64,000 nucleotides of DNA, taken from positions 27,323,345 through 27,387,344 of the forward strand of contig OX467089.1 of the NCBI GenBank assembly GCA_950106755.1, written 5' to 3'. Each line of letters opens with the position of its first letter. The first letter of the stretch is position 1. Positions 38,501 to 51,012 of the stretch are shown here, piece by piece. The notes beneath the pieces were generated by a model, which was not told the origin of the DNA, ran no database searches, and was given only the letters and a program-made list of their open reading frames with translations. The DNA is from Climacium dendroides (taxonomy: Eukaryota > Streptophyta > Bryopsida > Hypnales > Climaciaceae). The position numbers and the translations under genes are program-made.

Positions 38501-39758
38501 CTGATGGGGTCAAAATTATGTCACCATTCAATGGAGAATGTAGGTGGAACTCAAATTACATATTGAATTGGACAAACGAAATTACTTATATGACCTCTTC
38601 AAAATGATCAGAAAACATGAGATCCAATTTTTTGCCTGTTGTATATAGGGTTCAGACTTGCTGATATACGCACCACCCTCTTAATTTGGCCTGTAATTCT
38701 GAGAATGCTGCTTTTGTTCCCACAATGAGTGCGGAGAGATTGTAGCAGAGATCACGTAGATGTTAACGTATTATTTGAATGTCAGGTGTGCGAGAGAAGT
38801 GCAAGAAGCTCTTCAGATGGCTATGGAGGGCCACGCACGACAGTTAGAACAGTACGCTGAGCTTCAGGAGAAGCATATTGTGTTGCTTGGCAAGAACCGG
38901 AGGATACGTGAAGGCTTGGTAGATCTGAAGAAACTAGCGAAGAAAGCTGGAGTAACCTCCACAGACACCAGATGGTTCGAGTGCCAGGCTGAGCAGCTGG
39001 TTGCCATGAGAATTGACCACGAGCTTGAACGAGATGCTGCTAAAGAGGAAGCGCAGGCGTTGCAAACACAACTTCAAGATACTGCCGAAGCGGTATCAGC
39101 AGCTGGAGAGCTTTTGGTGAGGCTGAAGGAGGCTGAGGAAGCAGTGTGTCTGGCCCAAGTAAGATCCTCCTCCCTTCAGAAGATTTGGAACCCACATGAA
39201 AGCTGTTCAGAATTCCGAATCGTATTTTTTGTTTTAATTTCGTTTGGGCGAGGACAGGGACACTTTATACCCTCGGACCTCTGTAATAAGATCTGGAATA
39301 TCCTGCACACTTATCATTTCCTGTAGCAAAGTTTAAGTTCTGATTTGTCTGTTGGTGTCCAGGATGCGGCTGGGTTGGCTGGACAAGAAGCAAACAAAGT
39401 ACAAAGGGAAATGGAAAAGTTGCGAAAGAAGCATGAGACTGAACTTGCTGCTATACAACAGACCCTGCAGGAGCTTCGTACCAAGCCACAACTGTGTCCC
39501 ATGTGTGTCATGGCTGAGCGCGTGAAGTTTGAGTTCACCGAGGTGGAGCCTGAGAAGACAGCGCGAGCATCCTCTCAACCGAAATCCCAATACTTCAGAT
39601 CAGTGTCCACGCCTGGCCTTGGCTCTCGAAGTAGCTGGAACAGTGGGCATAGCTATGCAAGGGACGATGAGGAAGAAAGCGTTGCTGGAGAACTCGAGGA
39701 CAGGGGGCAGCTCTTAGAGAATCTGGACTTGGACGAGTTTGTAGATGAGCCTCTGTGA
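32529..39758 (+). CDS. KIN12: Kinesin-12 (phragmoplast-associated, PAKRP1-type), 1357 aa
   Basis: Nineteen GT-AG exons, ending at 32696, 33459, 33756, 34044, 34315, 34461, 34643, 34884, 35074, 35372, 35622, 35888, 36708, 37160, 37409, 37745, 38370, 39158 and 39758, join into 4074 bases in one frame. The motor begins near residue 150 ([11 protein letters not shown]). It has P-loop [10 protein letters not shown] (226-235), switch [10 protein letters not shown] (349-357), switch [11 protein letters not shown] (384-392) and [19 protein letters not shown], all intact, so ATPase activity is expected. The N-terminal extension, the tail motifs [29 protein letters not shown] and FDLGEREVL, and long charged coiled coils match plant KIN-12A/PAKRP1, which organises phragmoplast microtubules in cytokinesis. 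Length is close to the Arabidopsis proteins. Exon 13 (722 bp) encodes a low-complexity acidic/Ser-rich linker. Two CxxC pairs occur in the tail. The subfamily is confident, exact orthology less so. Confidence 0.93.
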
Positions 39759-42700
39759 TGCATCCAGTAGCAACCAGCCTGTAACAATAATAACCCTAAA
39801 CGCACATTTGTAGAATACTGATCTTTTTCTCAACCCCAGTTGTACGATTGGTACATGATGGAGCTTCAGAAGTGGTTAATGAATTTACAGAAGGTCACTT
39901 CAGTATTACCCCTCATCACCTCATGAGGACGATTAGTTACTACTGGGGGTGCTTTCTAAAGCAATCGTTAGAATAGCCCCAGTCTTGCAGCAGCTCAGTT
40001 CTTGACTGTAAATTTATTTGATGACGATTCAAGTTTTTCAGTGATTAAATCAATCTGAATTATTACTTGTCCTTGTGACAGCAGTATTGAGGGCGGGAGG
40101 TTTAAAATTGTTAGTTGGATGGGTGTTATCGCGGAGTGCTTGTCGTTGTTACGGGGTTAACATCCTTAACCAGTTGCCGAGCAGTAAACCCTAAACCAAA
40201 CATCCGCACGAGGTTTGTCTCGTTCGGATTTATGCAATCTTGGGGAGCATCTTCGAGTGATCGACGTTCTACACAACACGTCGTATTCGTTGTCAAAATA
40301 TCAATCGCGCGCAGCAGCGTAAAGCGATTCATTCACCCAATGGCAAACATCTCCCAGCGTCGCGAATACAGTACCCCTCTTCATGCTAAAACCAACGTAC
40401 ACTGGTAAATCCCTTGCAGTCGCCCATAGAATCTTAGATCTTCCTCCATAGTGAATATCGTTGAAGTGGCGCCTCGTTCATACCTGTTCCATCCAGGTCA
40501 TGTGAAAAGTAATGTATTTACGGCGTCAGCCATTAAATGAACTCGCTGCACAATTGTTACGAAAATGAGCAACATGCACAACTCGTCATGAACTCAGGCA
40601 ATGTGCACGAATTACTACGAACATCAGCAAATTGCACAAATAGTTATAAACAGAAGCAATGCGAGTAAATCGCAACAATATGCACAAATCGTCACGGACA
40701 GAGGCAATGAGCTCCAACTGTTACCAACAAATGCATGTTTTAATGAATGGGCATGCACTGTTAGTTTCAATAGTTCATGAAAACACTGGGCACTATTACC
40801 AAGAAATGTTAGCCTTCTCAGTAACGATCGTTACATGGGTTATTTAGGGTTCCAATTTGGAATTTTTTGGGTAGGGGCCGCGCGAACGCGAGCCCCTGCT
40901 GCCACAAATTATGACGTGTATGCCTCCCGTAGGAAGATACTAGAGCTCCCATGTCCGAAGTGCAATGGAGACAGTTGCCCTAGGCCATCCACCTTGATGA
41001 TCATGGATAGACCCCGCCCAGGTAAGTGAGAGGAGCATCACTCAGTCAGGACTTTATACTCACTGTGATCCACCTTGACGGCAAACAATATGGGATAATG
41101 GGTGGTTGTTACGTATTATGTACGCCTTCTTGTGTGCCGCTATCCCAGCATGTGCACATTGATCTTTTAAAGAAAAATTTTGAGGTCTTTTTTGTTTTTG
41201 TACAATGGAAAAGATCCGGGTTCTTTTTGTACCATTTACGATCACACAGATGAATGCATTGTGAATTACATTTAAGGCAGGGAGGGCTACTTGTGTCTGT
41301 CTGTGCAAGCAATTGCTCAGGTTGATTGCACCGTGAACTCGTTTTGCCTCCTTTTGAGAGTCCCGAACAGGGATGACCCTTCAAGTCGCAGGCAACCAGA
41401 ACGTGGTTTCCCAGTTCTTTGAATCACAAAGAACTGGATTTTGACACAAACTTGGTAATATTGGTGAATGATTTTTTGGGTAGGGAATCATCTAGCAAAG
41501 GCACGACTAGAAAATACACTTTGTTATTTGAGGGTAAGGGTATTTTCATACAATCATGTTGGATTGTCACTGGGGAATACTTGAAAAGAAGGCAAAAAGA
41601 TGGTAGAAGTATGTCATATTCTGATGCACAAACATGTGGCAAATTCTCAACATTTGGTGCTAGTTTTGGAGGGAGGGGCAAAAAGATGGCTATTGTTGCA
41701 CACAATCAGTGCCAAAAAGAAAGACTACACCTCTAACTATGTGTATCGTAGATCCAAACATGAAAGGTTGATTTCTAAGCCCTTTGGAGAGGTTATCAAA
41801 GTTGCAGCACACCAACAATAGACTTTGACACTACTTATATGCTTCAACTAGTGGAAAATGCAACACCTACAATTCTTTGTACAATAGAAAGAAAAGATTT
41901 TGTATACACAAAATTGTAGCTTGTCTTGTATAAAGCTTGTATTTTGGTTATCAAACCTCTTCTTTTCATGTTATTCCCAAACTTCAATTGCAACTAAATT
42001 CCATGCTCTAACTTTCTTCTCTACTTTATTCTATCCCCCTCCCTAATAGGTTTGGGACTTAAAAGGCTAACTATATGAAGCCATTATTGCCATCTACATG
42101 TACTATTGCTACCACACAACTACCTCCATTGTTGCAACTCTTTTGCAAATCTTTCGGTAATATATGTATAATTATGAGTTGATACAAAAAATGCATTTCA
42201 CTAAAATTGCCAAGCTCTTTTGCATTATTTTAAAAAACTTGTGTCCTTTTTTGTTGATTTTTATAATTATTGCATTAAATTTTGAACATTAGATCCACTA
42301 TTAGAAACCATTACACTTATTTCACTTTTACATTCTAATAGAAGAAAGCTGTCATAAATCTTTTGATCTTTAATTGTAGTCATGGTTAGAGTCGTCTAGG
42401 GCTAATCCAAGATGACACTAAGGCATTCAAGCAAGGTCACCCTAGGCCAATTCCAAGACATTTTGGAACCGTCTTTGGCTATGCCCAACCAACACCTACA
42501 AACATTTTTGGATCATTTTGGGTTGAAACATTCACTTGAAGGTCCAACGCAACTAATTGACAATTTATTATTTTGTAAAGAAAGTTAATGCCTTCGTTTG
42601 TAATGTGCTTACCGCAATTCTTTTCTAATGAGCATTGCAGGTACCGATATTTGCTAGCTATGCCTCTACTGATCTGAATGAACTACTACTGACATTTGAT

Positions 42701-43972
42701 CTCCCTCTCATTTGAAATCATCGACATTTCCACTGAAACTTAAATATGCAACAATGCAGTTGCCAGAGCGCTACTCTCATTCACGATGGGGTTTGATTTG
42801 ACTCACCGAAAAATAATTGGACAACACGTACTCAGGTCGTCTGCTTGAGCAACCCCAAGCTCGGGCCCTTCCAGAATTGAATGTAAAAGGAGCAACTGTC
42901 AAAGCTGGGCATAGAAAGTGCCACAGAGATTTCAAAGGGCTACTGTATTCTAAAGTTTTGCGTCAGCAGGTTTCGCCATTAGCGTACCTCAAAATCCTTG
43001 CATATTGTTCATTTTTAACGTTGTCATGAAAATGCAGCATCATATGCAAAGACAATACAACGAGAGGCGAAGTAATAAACAAAAATAATTACCTCTCAAG
43101 ATCAAGACATCAAAGAACCCATTAACTTAAAACTAGCATGTGCACGCATGACTTTACTAGGGAAAGAGGGTGAACATTCAGCATGTGCAGAGTGACAGGC
43201 AAGATTCAGCCATGTTCAAACAAGCACACGGTCAGAGATTTATCTGGAGGTAAGTAGAAACTTTCCGGGACACTTGCCATCGCTTGCTCTACTGAAGGAT
43301 GAAGTGGATTAAGCATATAAGATCCAAAATTGAATCTCTGATTGATAGCCTGTACAGAGACGATACGTGACAAACCTGTAAATTAAAAATTCCTTCACGC
43401 AGGTTCCTAGTTCACCACATGGTAGCAAGGGCACACGCCCAGTGGAGAGCATATCATCCCTAATAAGAAACTAGAACTTAACACTGCTGGTCCCTATTGC
43501 TGGTTGCAAATATAAGCCTACCTGGGCATACAATTTGATATGCACAGTAATTTTGTAAAGACCATTCACGGGTTCCTGGCTATCCATCTCAAGAGCTCAT
43601 TAAGGGGCATACCACCGATACGCGTCGAAATGTTTGTGGATGTCATCTCAAGGTCATGAAGGCGAGAATCACGATTCAATTGCCTTCTCTCTGTATAGAA
43701 CATTTTCAGAGGCCACTTGTCTTAACAAGTGCCGTGCCAATCTCGAACGTCTTCACAGCAGAAATAGCGCCAACAGACAGGTTTGATCGTTCTGAAGACC
43801 ACAATAATGATGCAGCGTGGGAGACCTTCACCCAATTCTCTTCATATTGATAAAAGTAGCTGGAAGTTCGTGCCGAATCATGAACTGCGCTAAGATTACC
43901 AACCTGCGAGACAAGCCTCTGCACTGATTGGGAAAAGGAAACTCTAATTTCAGACATGAGCTTCAAGTTGCG
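39759..43972. other. Intergenic DNA between kinesin and zinc-finger genes
   Basis: The first few hundred bases are probably the kinesin 3' untranslated region. A degenerate 28-29 bp repeat array lies at 40548-40710. ORFs at 40115-40408, 40835-41029 and 41419-41736 show no recognisable domain. The AT-rich stretch 41,850-42,600 is empty. Near 43,600-43,972 the DNA is likely the 3' untranslated region of the minus-strand zinc-finger gene. Confidence 0.5.
40548..40710. repeat. Degenerate 28-29 bp minisatellite, five to six units
   Basis: GCACAAHTNRTYAYGAAC followed by AGCAAT recurs at 40548, 40576, 40605, 40634 and 40682, with an eroded unit at 40661. Confidence 0.7.
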
Positions 43973-44470
43973 TCAGTTCTGCGTCCCATCCGAGATCCCA
44001 TTGTGAGACTGCTCATCGTCATCAGGGAAGTGAAAGCCAATGACGCCCCGTTTCTCGCCAGTGCCCAGACAGCGCGTGCAGTAGCTCATGCCGCAGCCGC
44101 GGCAGTCCCAGCACCACTGCGGCCATTCGCCTTTGGGCAGCATGGCCTGCTCCTTGAAATTGAGACGCCCGCGCCCGGCACAGCGGTGGCACTTCACTCG
44201 GCCGTGGCCTTTGCAGACGACGCAGGGCGGGTCGGGGATCACGCGAGGCTCCAGCTTCACATTCTCCTCCGTCTTCACTTTCAGGGTGCGGAAGGGGCGG
44301 AGCCACACTCCAGCCATGAGGTTGAAACCCTCGTGAGCGGCTCTCACGGGAGGCTGGCGACATGGCCGCTGCTCTGTCCTGGGAATTTCCACCACCTTGG
44401 ATGCCAGAAAGGGAGAATACGCAGCGGCTAATCCTAATCCCTGCACCATGCTTGCTTGCAGAATCTTCAA
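43973..44470 (-). CDS. DnaJ-type zinc-finger protein, probably plastid, 165 aa
   Basis: A single-exon ORF carries four CxxC pairs in the spacing of the DnaJ cysteine-rich domain. CVVCKGHG starts at Cys83 and CHRCAGRG at Cys94. CWDCRGCG starts at Cys120 and CTRCLGTG at Cys131. Each double pair would bind one Zn2+. There is no J domain, so it belongs with the stand-alone zinc-finger group that includes BSD2 and LQY1, which assist assembly or repair of plastid complexes. The first about 75 residues are basic, Ala/Pro-rich and low in acid, compatible with a transit peptide. The tail GFHFPDDDEQ is acidic. The third motif has Cys where Gly is usual (CRGCG). The start at 44470 is the first Met of the frame. 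It faces away from the CHIP gene, whose start is 1.27 kb off. The specific ortholog is not determined. Confidence 0.85.
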   Translation of the reverse strand: MKILQASMVQGLGLAAAYSPFLASKVVEIPRTEQRPCRQPPVRAAHEGFNLMAGVWLRPFRTLKVKTEENVKLEPRVIPDPPCVVCKGHGRVKCHRCAGRGRLNFKEQAMLPKGEWPQWCWDCRGCGMSYCTRCLGTGEKRGVIGFHFPDDDEQSHNGISDGTQN

Positions 44471-45744
44471 GCCGTTACGCCAACCCTAGGGTTGTGGTCT
44501 GAAACCCTAACAATCAACCCTTCAATTGGCATTCGCAGGAGGATCCAATTACATCTGAAATCAGACAAACAAAACGAATTGACTCGGCACCACGATGCGT
44601 CCTGCTTGTAATAATCCCAATTTAGGTGGCCAATTCGCAAACGAAACAAATTGACTCAAATCACAATGCGCCTCACCTATTGTGAAAGCTGGGCTGCGGA
44701 AGAAGGCGACTTCAGAATTATATTCCAGAGCTCCATGCGGGGAATAGTACTCTGGGAATTGAAGAGTTCCGTTTGTTTATTTGGTAACAAACCTGCCAAG
44801 AATCCTTGCGAGGTGTGAGACCTGTAATTGAGAAACAGAGAGAACATTGCAATCTAAAACATGGCCACGCACTCGGCACTGGAGCAGGCAAACTATAATA
44901 GTGACAATTGTCTCCCTAATTCCCCACTGTATGAAATTGGGACATGACCCTGACCAAGGCCCTTGTAATCTTAGCATGTTGCAACAAAATTGTTGAAATT
45001 TCTATTCCTCAAAGACTGCGCGATCAATAGCAGCACCCAATTCCAGAGGAGGAATTTCCCAAATTGATGTCCTGTTCGAGGTGTGAAGCTTTGGGTGAGG
45101 TCCTTAACGTCAGGTCCTGAAAGACGAGGTGACGGGTGCGAAACATTCTTGTGCTCAAGTGTGCTTCTTTTAGGAAAGTGGTGAAGAATAATTGAGTCCC
45201 CGAGGTCTTAGTTCCTAGTGCAACGAAGAATGACTTCCTCATGAAAATGAGCGCCATAGCATTTTTAAGTTTAGAGGTGGTTCCTTTCGTTTTTTGCTTT
45301 CTCACACAGTCCATTTTGCACCAATATTTATGCGTAGCACATCAATGGAGGGATGGTTTTTCAGAAAGTTCATAAAGCCTAAGATGAGCTCCTCACTCCC
45401 AAACCTGAGATCGCAAGGGTTGATTGAAATGTCGGTGGAATGTGGGCCTCAGAGGAAAGTGTCTTTTATCCAGTATTATGATTTGGATGCTTGTGATTGG
45501 TGAGCGAGAGGATGAAACCCTAAAATTTGCAATAGACTTGTAGCGACGATGTTGTTGTTGCAATACCACCATTGCTTATTCCCGAATTGGATTTTGGGAT
45601 TGTGTCACTCGGATTCTGGATTATCAGTAGAACTGTCAGATTTTTATATTTTAATTTTGCTCGTGATCATTGTGAGTTTGCGACGTGTTTATGATGGTTA
45701 TTTATTATCCTCTCAAGATCTGTAGCCGGTGAGCGAAGAGAAAA
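44471..45744. promoter_or_regulatory. Shared upstream region of two divergent genes
   Basis: The 1.27 kb between the zinc-finger start (minus) and the CHIP start (plus) must hold both promoters and 5' leaders. A short ORF at 45294-45503 and another at 45024-45314 (minus) have no recognisable content. No TATA box or operator can be assigned with confidence. Confidence 0.4.
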
Positions 45745-48741
45745 ATGCAGCAAGAGCAGAGCAACATGGCAAGAGGGCCGATTAGTCCGCAGAAGCAAGC
45801 GGAGCTCTTGAAGGATCAGGGCAACATGTGCTTCAAGAAGGATCGACTAGCTGCAGCCATTGAGGCTTACACTGAGGTAATTTACATGTTTCCTCTCCCT
45901 CCAAATTGAGAAAATTCCGAAATCGTTGCATTCATTTGATGTGGCATTACACTCAGAACGTCTTTATTCTTATCCCCTGAGGCCCCAACATTTTTACTAT
46001 GAGTGGATGGTGTTATGAGCAGGCAATCACTCTGTGCTCGAATGTGCCTGTGTACTGGACAAACCGTGCACTCTGCCATCGGAGGCGCAAGTAAGTTCAA
46101 TAACCTAATTCTTTCTGCAGTTTCAGTGCGTGTATTCTGGATTCAATTTAGCACAAAGAAAGCATGTAATTTTACTTCCTATGAATGTCAAAATGATACA
46201 CTTGAATTTGGACATCATTGAGTTTGGAGTGTCTTTACTTATCGACTGGTTCGTGTTGTAAGTAGCCTTCCGGTTCAGAGTATTCGCTTACGTATTCTGC
46301 GCACAATACTGAGTGTCTCCTTGTACTGTACATGGCCATTCATACTGGTAAACAAAAGAAACTGGCCCTGATCATTTGCTTGATAATCATGACATGTTTG
46401 TCCTTGAGTCTGTTACTAACTCTTGTGTGTGTCAGTGCTTGTGTTTGACAGCGAGTGGGCAAATGTTGAAGAGGATTGTAAGAAAGCTCTGGAGCTGGAC
46501 AACACGTCTGTCAAGGTAGCAAAGAAAGTTACCCTTGATGGTCGAAGCAATTCAATGATTTGGCTTGTGCAGTACAGTATCATATGATTAGACTTTTACA
46601 TAATCATGCAATGTCACGGGAAAAGGGTTAATTTGTAGGAAATAGAAGAACAGGTCAAGTGCAGCGTAACATCTGCATCTGAGTGTTTCAATACCGGCCA
46701 ATTGGACATTGCTACTGTGTACTGAGGATTCTGGACGGGATTTGATATTCAGAGGTTTATGGGACCTGGATTCTTGTCATTGAATTGTAGGCACACTATA
46801 TGTTGGGATTGGCGCTTTTGCGAAGGAAGGAGTATACGGACGCTGTGAAGCAGCTTGAGAAGGTGTGTTTACATAGATCTTTTCCAATATTTGGGCAATG
46901 TTTTGCATCAACTATTGAGGTTTGGTTCACATACAAATCAGCTCAGGGTAGTTCTTCTATATTCTTCTGAAGAGCAGCAGCCATGTTGACAACATTTCTA
47001 CGTGTGTGCGTTTCCTCGTTTGATAAAGGATGGTCAAGGTACTTTTATCTGACTCCATTTTTGGTACGCTAGAGTTAGGAGTCGTAAGCCTTTTATCTCT
47101 TACCTCAAGACGGCTACATAGAGGTATATGCAAGAAGTCATAGAATTTACAGGCGTCTACAGGCACTGGATCTTGGAAGAGGAGGAATACCAGGTAACTA
47201 CATGGTAGAGGAGATATGGCAAGAGCTAGCCAAGGCTCGGTATACAGAGTGGGAACAAGGGGCTGCAATTCGTCGTCGGCAACAACCTGCATTGAAGTGC
47301 GTTTTACATCTTGAATTTTCCTGAGAAATCACAGTTTCTAAATCTAAGAATAATAACAGTATATATCATCCTCGAAAGCAATATCGGCTTTGCAGTTATT
47401 TTGCATGTGACCCTATTTCGAATATTCGTCTTTTGCTAACGCTGATATACCGTTACGTCAGGGAGTTCTGTGAATCTCTTATTAAGGACAAATACGAGAA
47501 CAGGGTTAGAGAAGTGAAAGATGCGGGATCTTCAAATGCCGACTTTACAATGTTCATTGGCAAACAGAAGGATCAACCCGTCGTATATGGATGCGAACAA
47601 GAGAGGATGGATGAACAAGTAAGTGCAGATCAAAAGCGTATTGTGCTCCTCTCCGAACTTGAAGAGGATCACCAAGAACGGTTGCAAGTTCTCGCTGAGG
47701 TTTTTCAGAAAGCGCAAGCGCCCGATCTGCCAGCTGAGGTATGGTGAGAACAAGGATCTCGATTTTCATAATGGACATTCTATTTAAATACATAGATTAC
47801 AGACCATTACAAATGTTTTATGAAGTTACTCGGAAAAATTTGAGGCTTGAATTTATGTACAATTTGGAGCTGGCAGTTTGAGAAATTCCAGTTTGAAGGA
47901 GATGCTTTTACTATTTGGAATGGATTCTGCTGTGGAAGTGCTAGAAATGTCCACTTGGGGGTTAATTACTGTCTGTGGTGTCTAGTAACTCATTTTGTCC
48001 CAAAACTAACAATAGAAAGTCCACTTGGGAGCAATTAGTCGATTATAGGAACTTTTAATTATCGGTCAAAATTTGAGTCACGATTTCTCCTTTCTATTGG
48101 AAGCTTCCTGAAAGATCTATTTCCACTCCTATAGATACGGAAGTGGGCACTTTTAGCTTTTTGGTACTGGAGGGATTGAGGAAATTCTGAAATTACACCA
48201 TCGAGGCAATAGTTGATATAAGCAGGTCATTGATATCTTCAACTGTAGTTAAGACTTAATCGCAAAGGGCAGATGTTCTCATTCTGGTCAAAGAAGTGGG
48301 ATATCTGTCATCTTAAGGATTGACGTTGTGGTGTTGCCAGAGTGGACCATTGATGGTATTTGGTGTGTGAAACAGATTCCTGAGCATCTCTGCTGTAAAA
48401 TTACAATGGACATTTTCCGAGACCCAGTAATTACTCCGAGTGGCGTGACGTATGAGAGAGCTGTTCTTTACGAGCACCTCAGGAAGGTTAGTATTCACTC
48501 TCCAATTGTCAATGAAGACGTGCAATCTCAAATCTACAGTTCACGTCACTGTTTCAAATAATATTGCATGAGAGCAAGTGAGGTTCTGAAGCACATATTG
48601 TGGGTTATCCCGTGTTTCCAGGTTGGTAAATTTGATCCATTGACACGAGCGACACTCTACCCGAATCAAGTTGTTCCTAACCTAGCTCTCAAAGAAGCTG
48701 TTCAGGCATACCTGAAAGAGCATGGGTGGGCGTATAAGTAG
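45745..48741 (+). CDS. CHIP: CHIP-type E3 ubiquitin ligase (TPR plus U-box), 325 aa
   Basis: Eight GT-AG exons: 45745-45876, 46023-46090, 46452-46515, 46791-46862, 47163-47296, 47462-47738, 48376-48486 and 48622-48741. They total 978 bases in one frame. Residues about 16-115 form three TPR units (QAELLKDQGNMCFKKDRL; VPVYWTNRALCHRR; AHYMLGLALLRRKEYTDAV), the clamp that grips the EEVD tail of Hsp70/Hsp90. A charged helical linker (about 115-248) follows. The U-box at 250-325 has the CCKITMDIFRDPVITPSG core and the KFDPLTR loop, which recruit E2 enzymes. Ubiquitination of chaperone clients in the cytosol is the known role. The protein is somewhat longer than typical plant CHIP (about 280 residues). 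The added length lies in the N-terminus and linker. The last intron before the U-box is the longest (637 bp). Confidence 0.93.
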
Positions 48742-49461
48742 AAGGATGCGCAACCCTTCGAGTGAAGGAAGGGAAGCAGATTGCTAAGAAGGCATGTAAC
48801 ATAATATCTCCATTGGATGTGCAGTGACTGTTTTAATTGAAAGCAAGCTCAGATCTAATAATCTTCAAATTGATTAGCAATTGAAAGTTGTCTTTTAAAT
48901 GTGAACTAGCTTGCATCTGCACATGTTGGTTTGATATGTTGCGGTTCGGATGTCCTTAGATTTGCTAATGTGATCATTATAACCCAGAGACTAGTTTGCC
49001 TCACCATGTCAAACTCCGGAAGAGCTGCTGAAACTGCAGTGAACCCGGGATTCAAACCTGGATGTACCGACAATGCAACTGCCTGAGTTCCTTCTGTAGC
49101 TTGCATTTACAGTAGAGAGCTTGCCTGTGTTCCTTCTGTAGCTTTTGGTATCTCCCATCTTTGGGGACGATCTCAAGATTGTGCAAAAAGAATCTGGATT
49201 CCTTTCCTTACGGCAGCTCCCCAAGAAATGTTAGGTGACAAAGTGAGGCCGGAAAGCTGCAAAACTGCAAGCTCCAAAATAGTGCGGAGTGACAACTGCT
49301 GAACGAGCCTTGCCATTGAACTGCTCACTGATACATGATCTCTGGATGGATGGAGCATAAGGTAGCACCACCCATAACCGTCACCTCTAAAATCTTGAAC
49401 AATCTTGGGAAGTGAATAGCTGTGATTACAAGGATGTACTACCACTGAATATCCCTGGTTT

Positions 49462-49600
49462 GAATTTTTAAAGAGCCAACTATGCATACAACCTGGATGT
49501 AGTGCATGCATAGTTGGCTCTTTAAAAATTCACAACTTCTCACACTGTCCAAGGTGCATGTATAGTTGGCTCTTTAAAAATTCACAACTTCTTCTCACAT
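49462..49600. repeat. 26-bp palindrome plus tandem copy
   Basis: GAATTTTTAAAGAGCCAACT plus ATGCAT (49462-49487) is exactly inverted at 49506-49531. The right arm with its 'cacaacttct' tail is then repeated head to tail 52 bp further on (from about 49558), ending in 'ttgtccaa'. Confidence 0.9.
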
Positions 49601-51012
49601 TGTCCAAATAATACATTTGAAAGTGCACAAGAATTATACTTCTCTTGCTAGTATGGTCCAATAATTAGTAGATATCATGTCCAAAACCCTGAAATTAATG
49701 GTTATGGGTGTTGCTACCTTAACATGTGCCACATGAGTAACTTTGCTATGGATAACACCCTTTTGGAAGCTACAATTAGATGTTTATGAACATTGAACTA
49801 AAGGCTCAATTATTTTGTAGCCATATTGCATCAAGTGTAAAGTATGAGCAATTTAACCCTTTTGGATTGGGGTCAATGAGATTTTCAAAAATTGTGAAGA
49901 TATATTATAAAATACAATTTAGAATAATAATTTAATGATGGCTCTCAAACAATGGTTGTAAAATATGATTCGTAAATCATATCCATATGTTTAGATCAAC
50001 TAATATACAACCCAATATTTTTCAATTTTTCAATAAAATTTTAAGTGAAAAATTCAAAATTCCTTCTAAAATTGATGGTAGATTGAATATTTGTGATTTT
50101 TACAAGACCTTTTTTCCTTGAAGTTCAAAATGTTAAGTTCTAATCATAGTGATTTTTGAAGAATTTTATTTTACTTTTTGATTCAAGTCATTTATGAAAG
50201 TTCATTTTTGGAACTAAAAAGGTTATTTTTTGTAGCATGTTGAATTATAGAATATTTGCAAATCAAAGTTGTCAAAATCTATATTATACAAATGTTAAAG
50301 AACTAATACACAAATCTTCAAAAAAAAATGATGGAAGAAAAATCCATTTCTATATGCATGGGATGTGTTTGTATTCATTCATTGTTCAAAATTTGAACAC
50401 TTCATCTTTTTTAGGTTGAAGCTTGTGAACAAACAAAAAGTGTCTAATGAATGGCTTTTAGAGAAACTACAAAAATGAATGATGCATAAATCTGATAAGT
50501 TTTGGCTAACAATCTTAATGATAGGCCTTGTCTTTTTAGGATTAAGGTTATGTTGGTAGCACTTCAACAAAAAAGGGAAAAGGTAGATAAAATTAGGAAC
50601 TTTTAACTTAATTGTAATCTAACCAATAATCTAGGAGAATTAACATTTAGTGTATTTTAAACCAATGAAAGTGAAAAGGGGCTAGAAAGAGGGATGAATT
50701 TTAGATATACATCATAAAAACAATCAAAATTTTAAGAATTTTTTTGATAATAGTGCAAATGAAGGCAATAACCGGAGTAGTTATTTTAAAAAAAACAAGT
50801 TAAACATAGAAATTGTGAGACATTTAATTATTATTGAAATTCCAAAAACTACTTGAACTTGAGAGATCCCTTCCTGAAAGTGATCCCTAAAGATTCTTGT
50901 TCAAAATATACACAAATCTAAACCTAAGAGTATAAGGTTGATTTAGAATAGACTTTCTAATCCATGCATTAACCACTAAATGGTGTGGAAGCCAAAATTT
51001 GTCTATGCAAAG

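Noticed and set aside
41419..41736. 105-codon ORF with a matching minus-strand ORF of 93 codons
   Set aside because: AT-rich, no recognised motif, and both strands open over the same interval.
44022..44363. 113-codon minus-strand ORF and long plus-strand ORFs over the zinc-finger gene
   Set aside because: They are frame shadows caused by GC-rich coding sequence. Only the 43973-44470 frame has the CxxCxGxG series.
49020..49090. tRNA-like stretch on the minus strand (GGTTTGAATCC resembles a B box, AACTCAGGCAGTTG a weak A box)
   Set aside because: No acceptor stem or anticodon arm can be formed and box spacing is short. At most a tRNA-derived SINE scrap.
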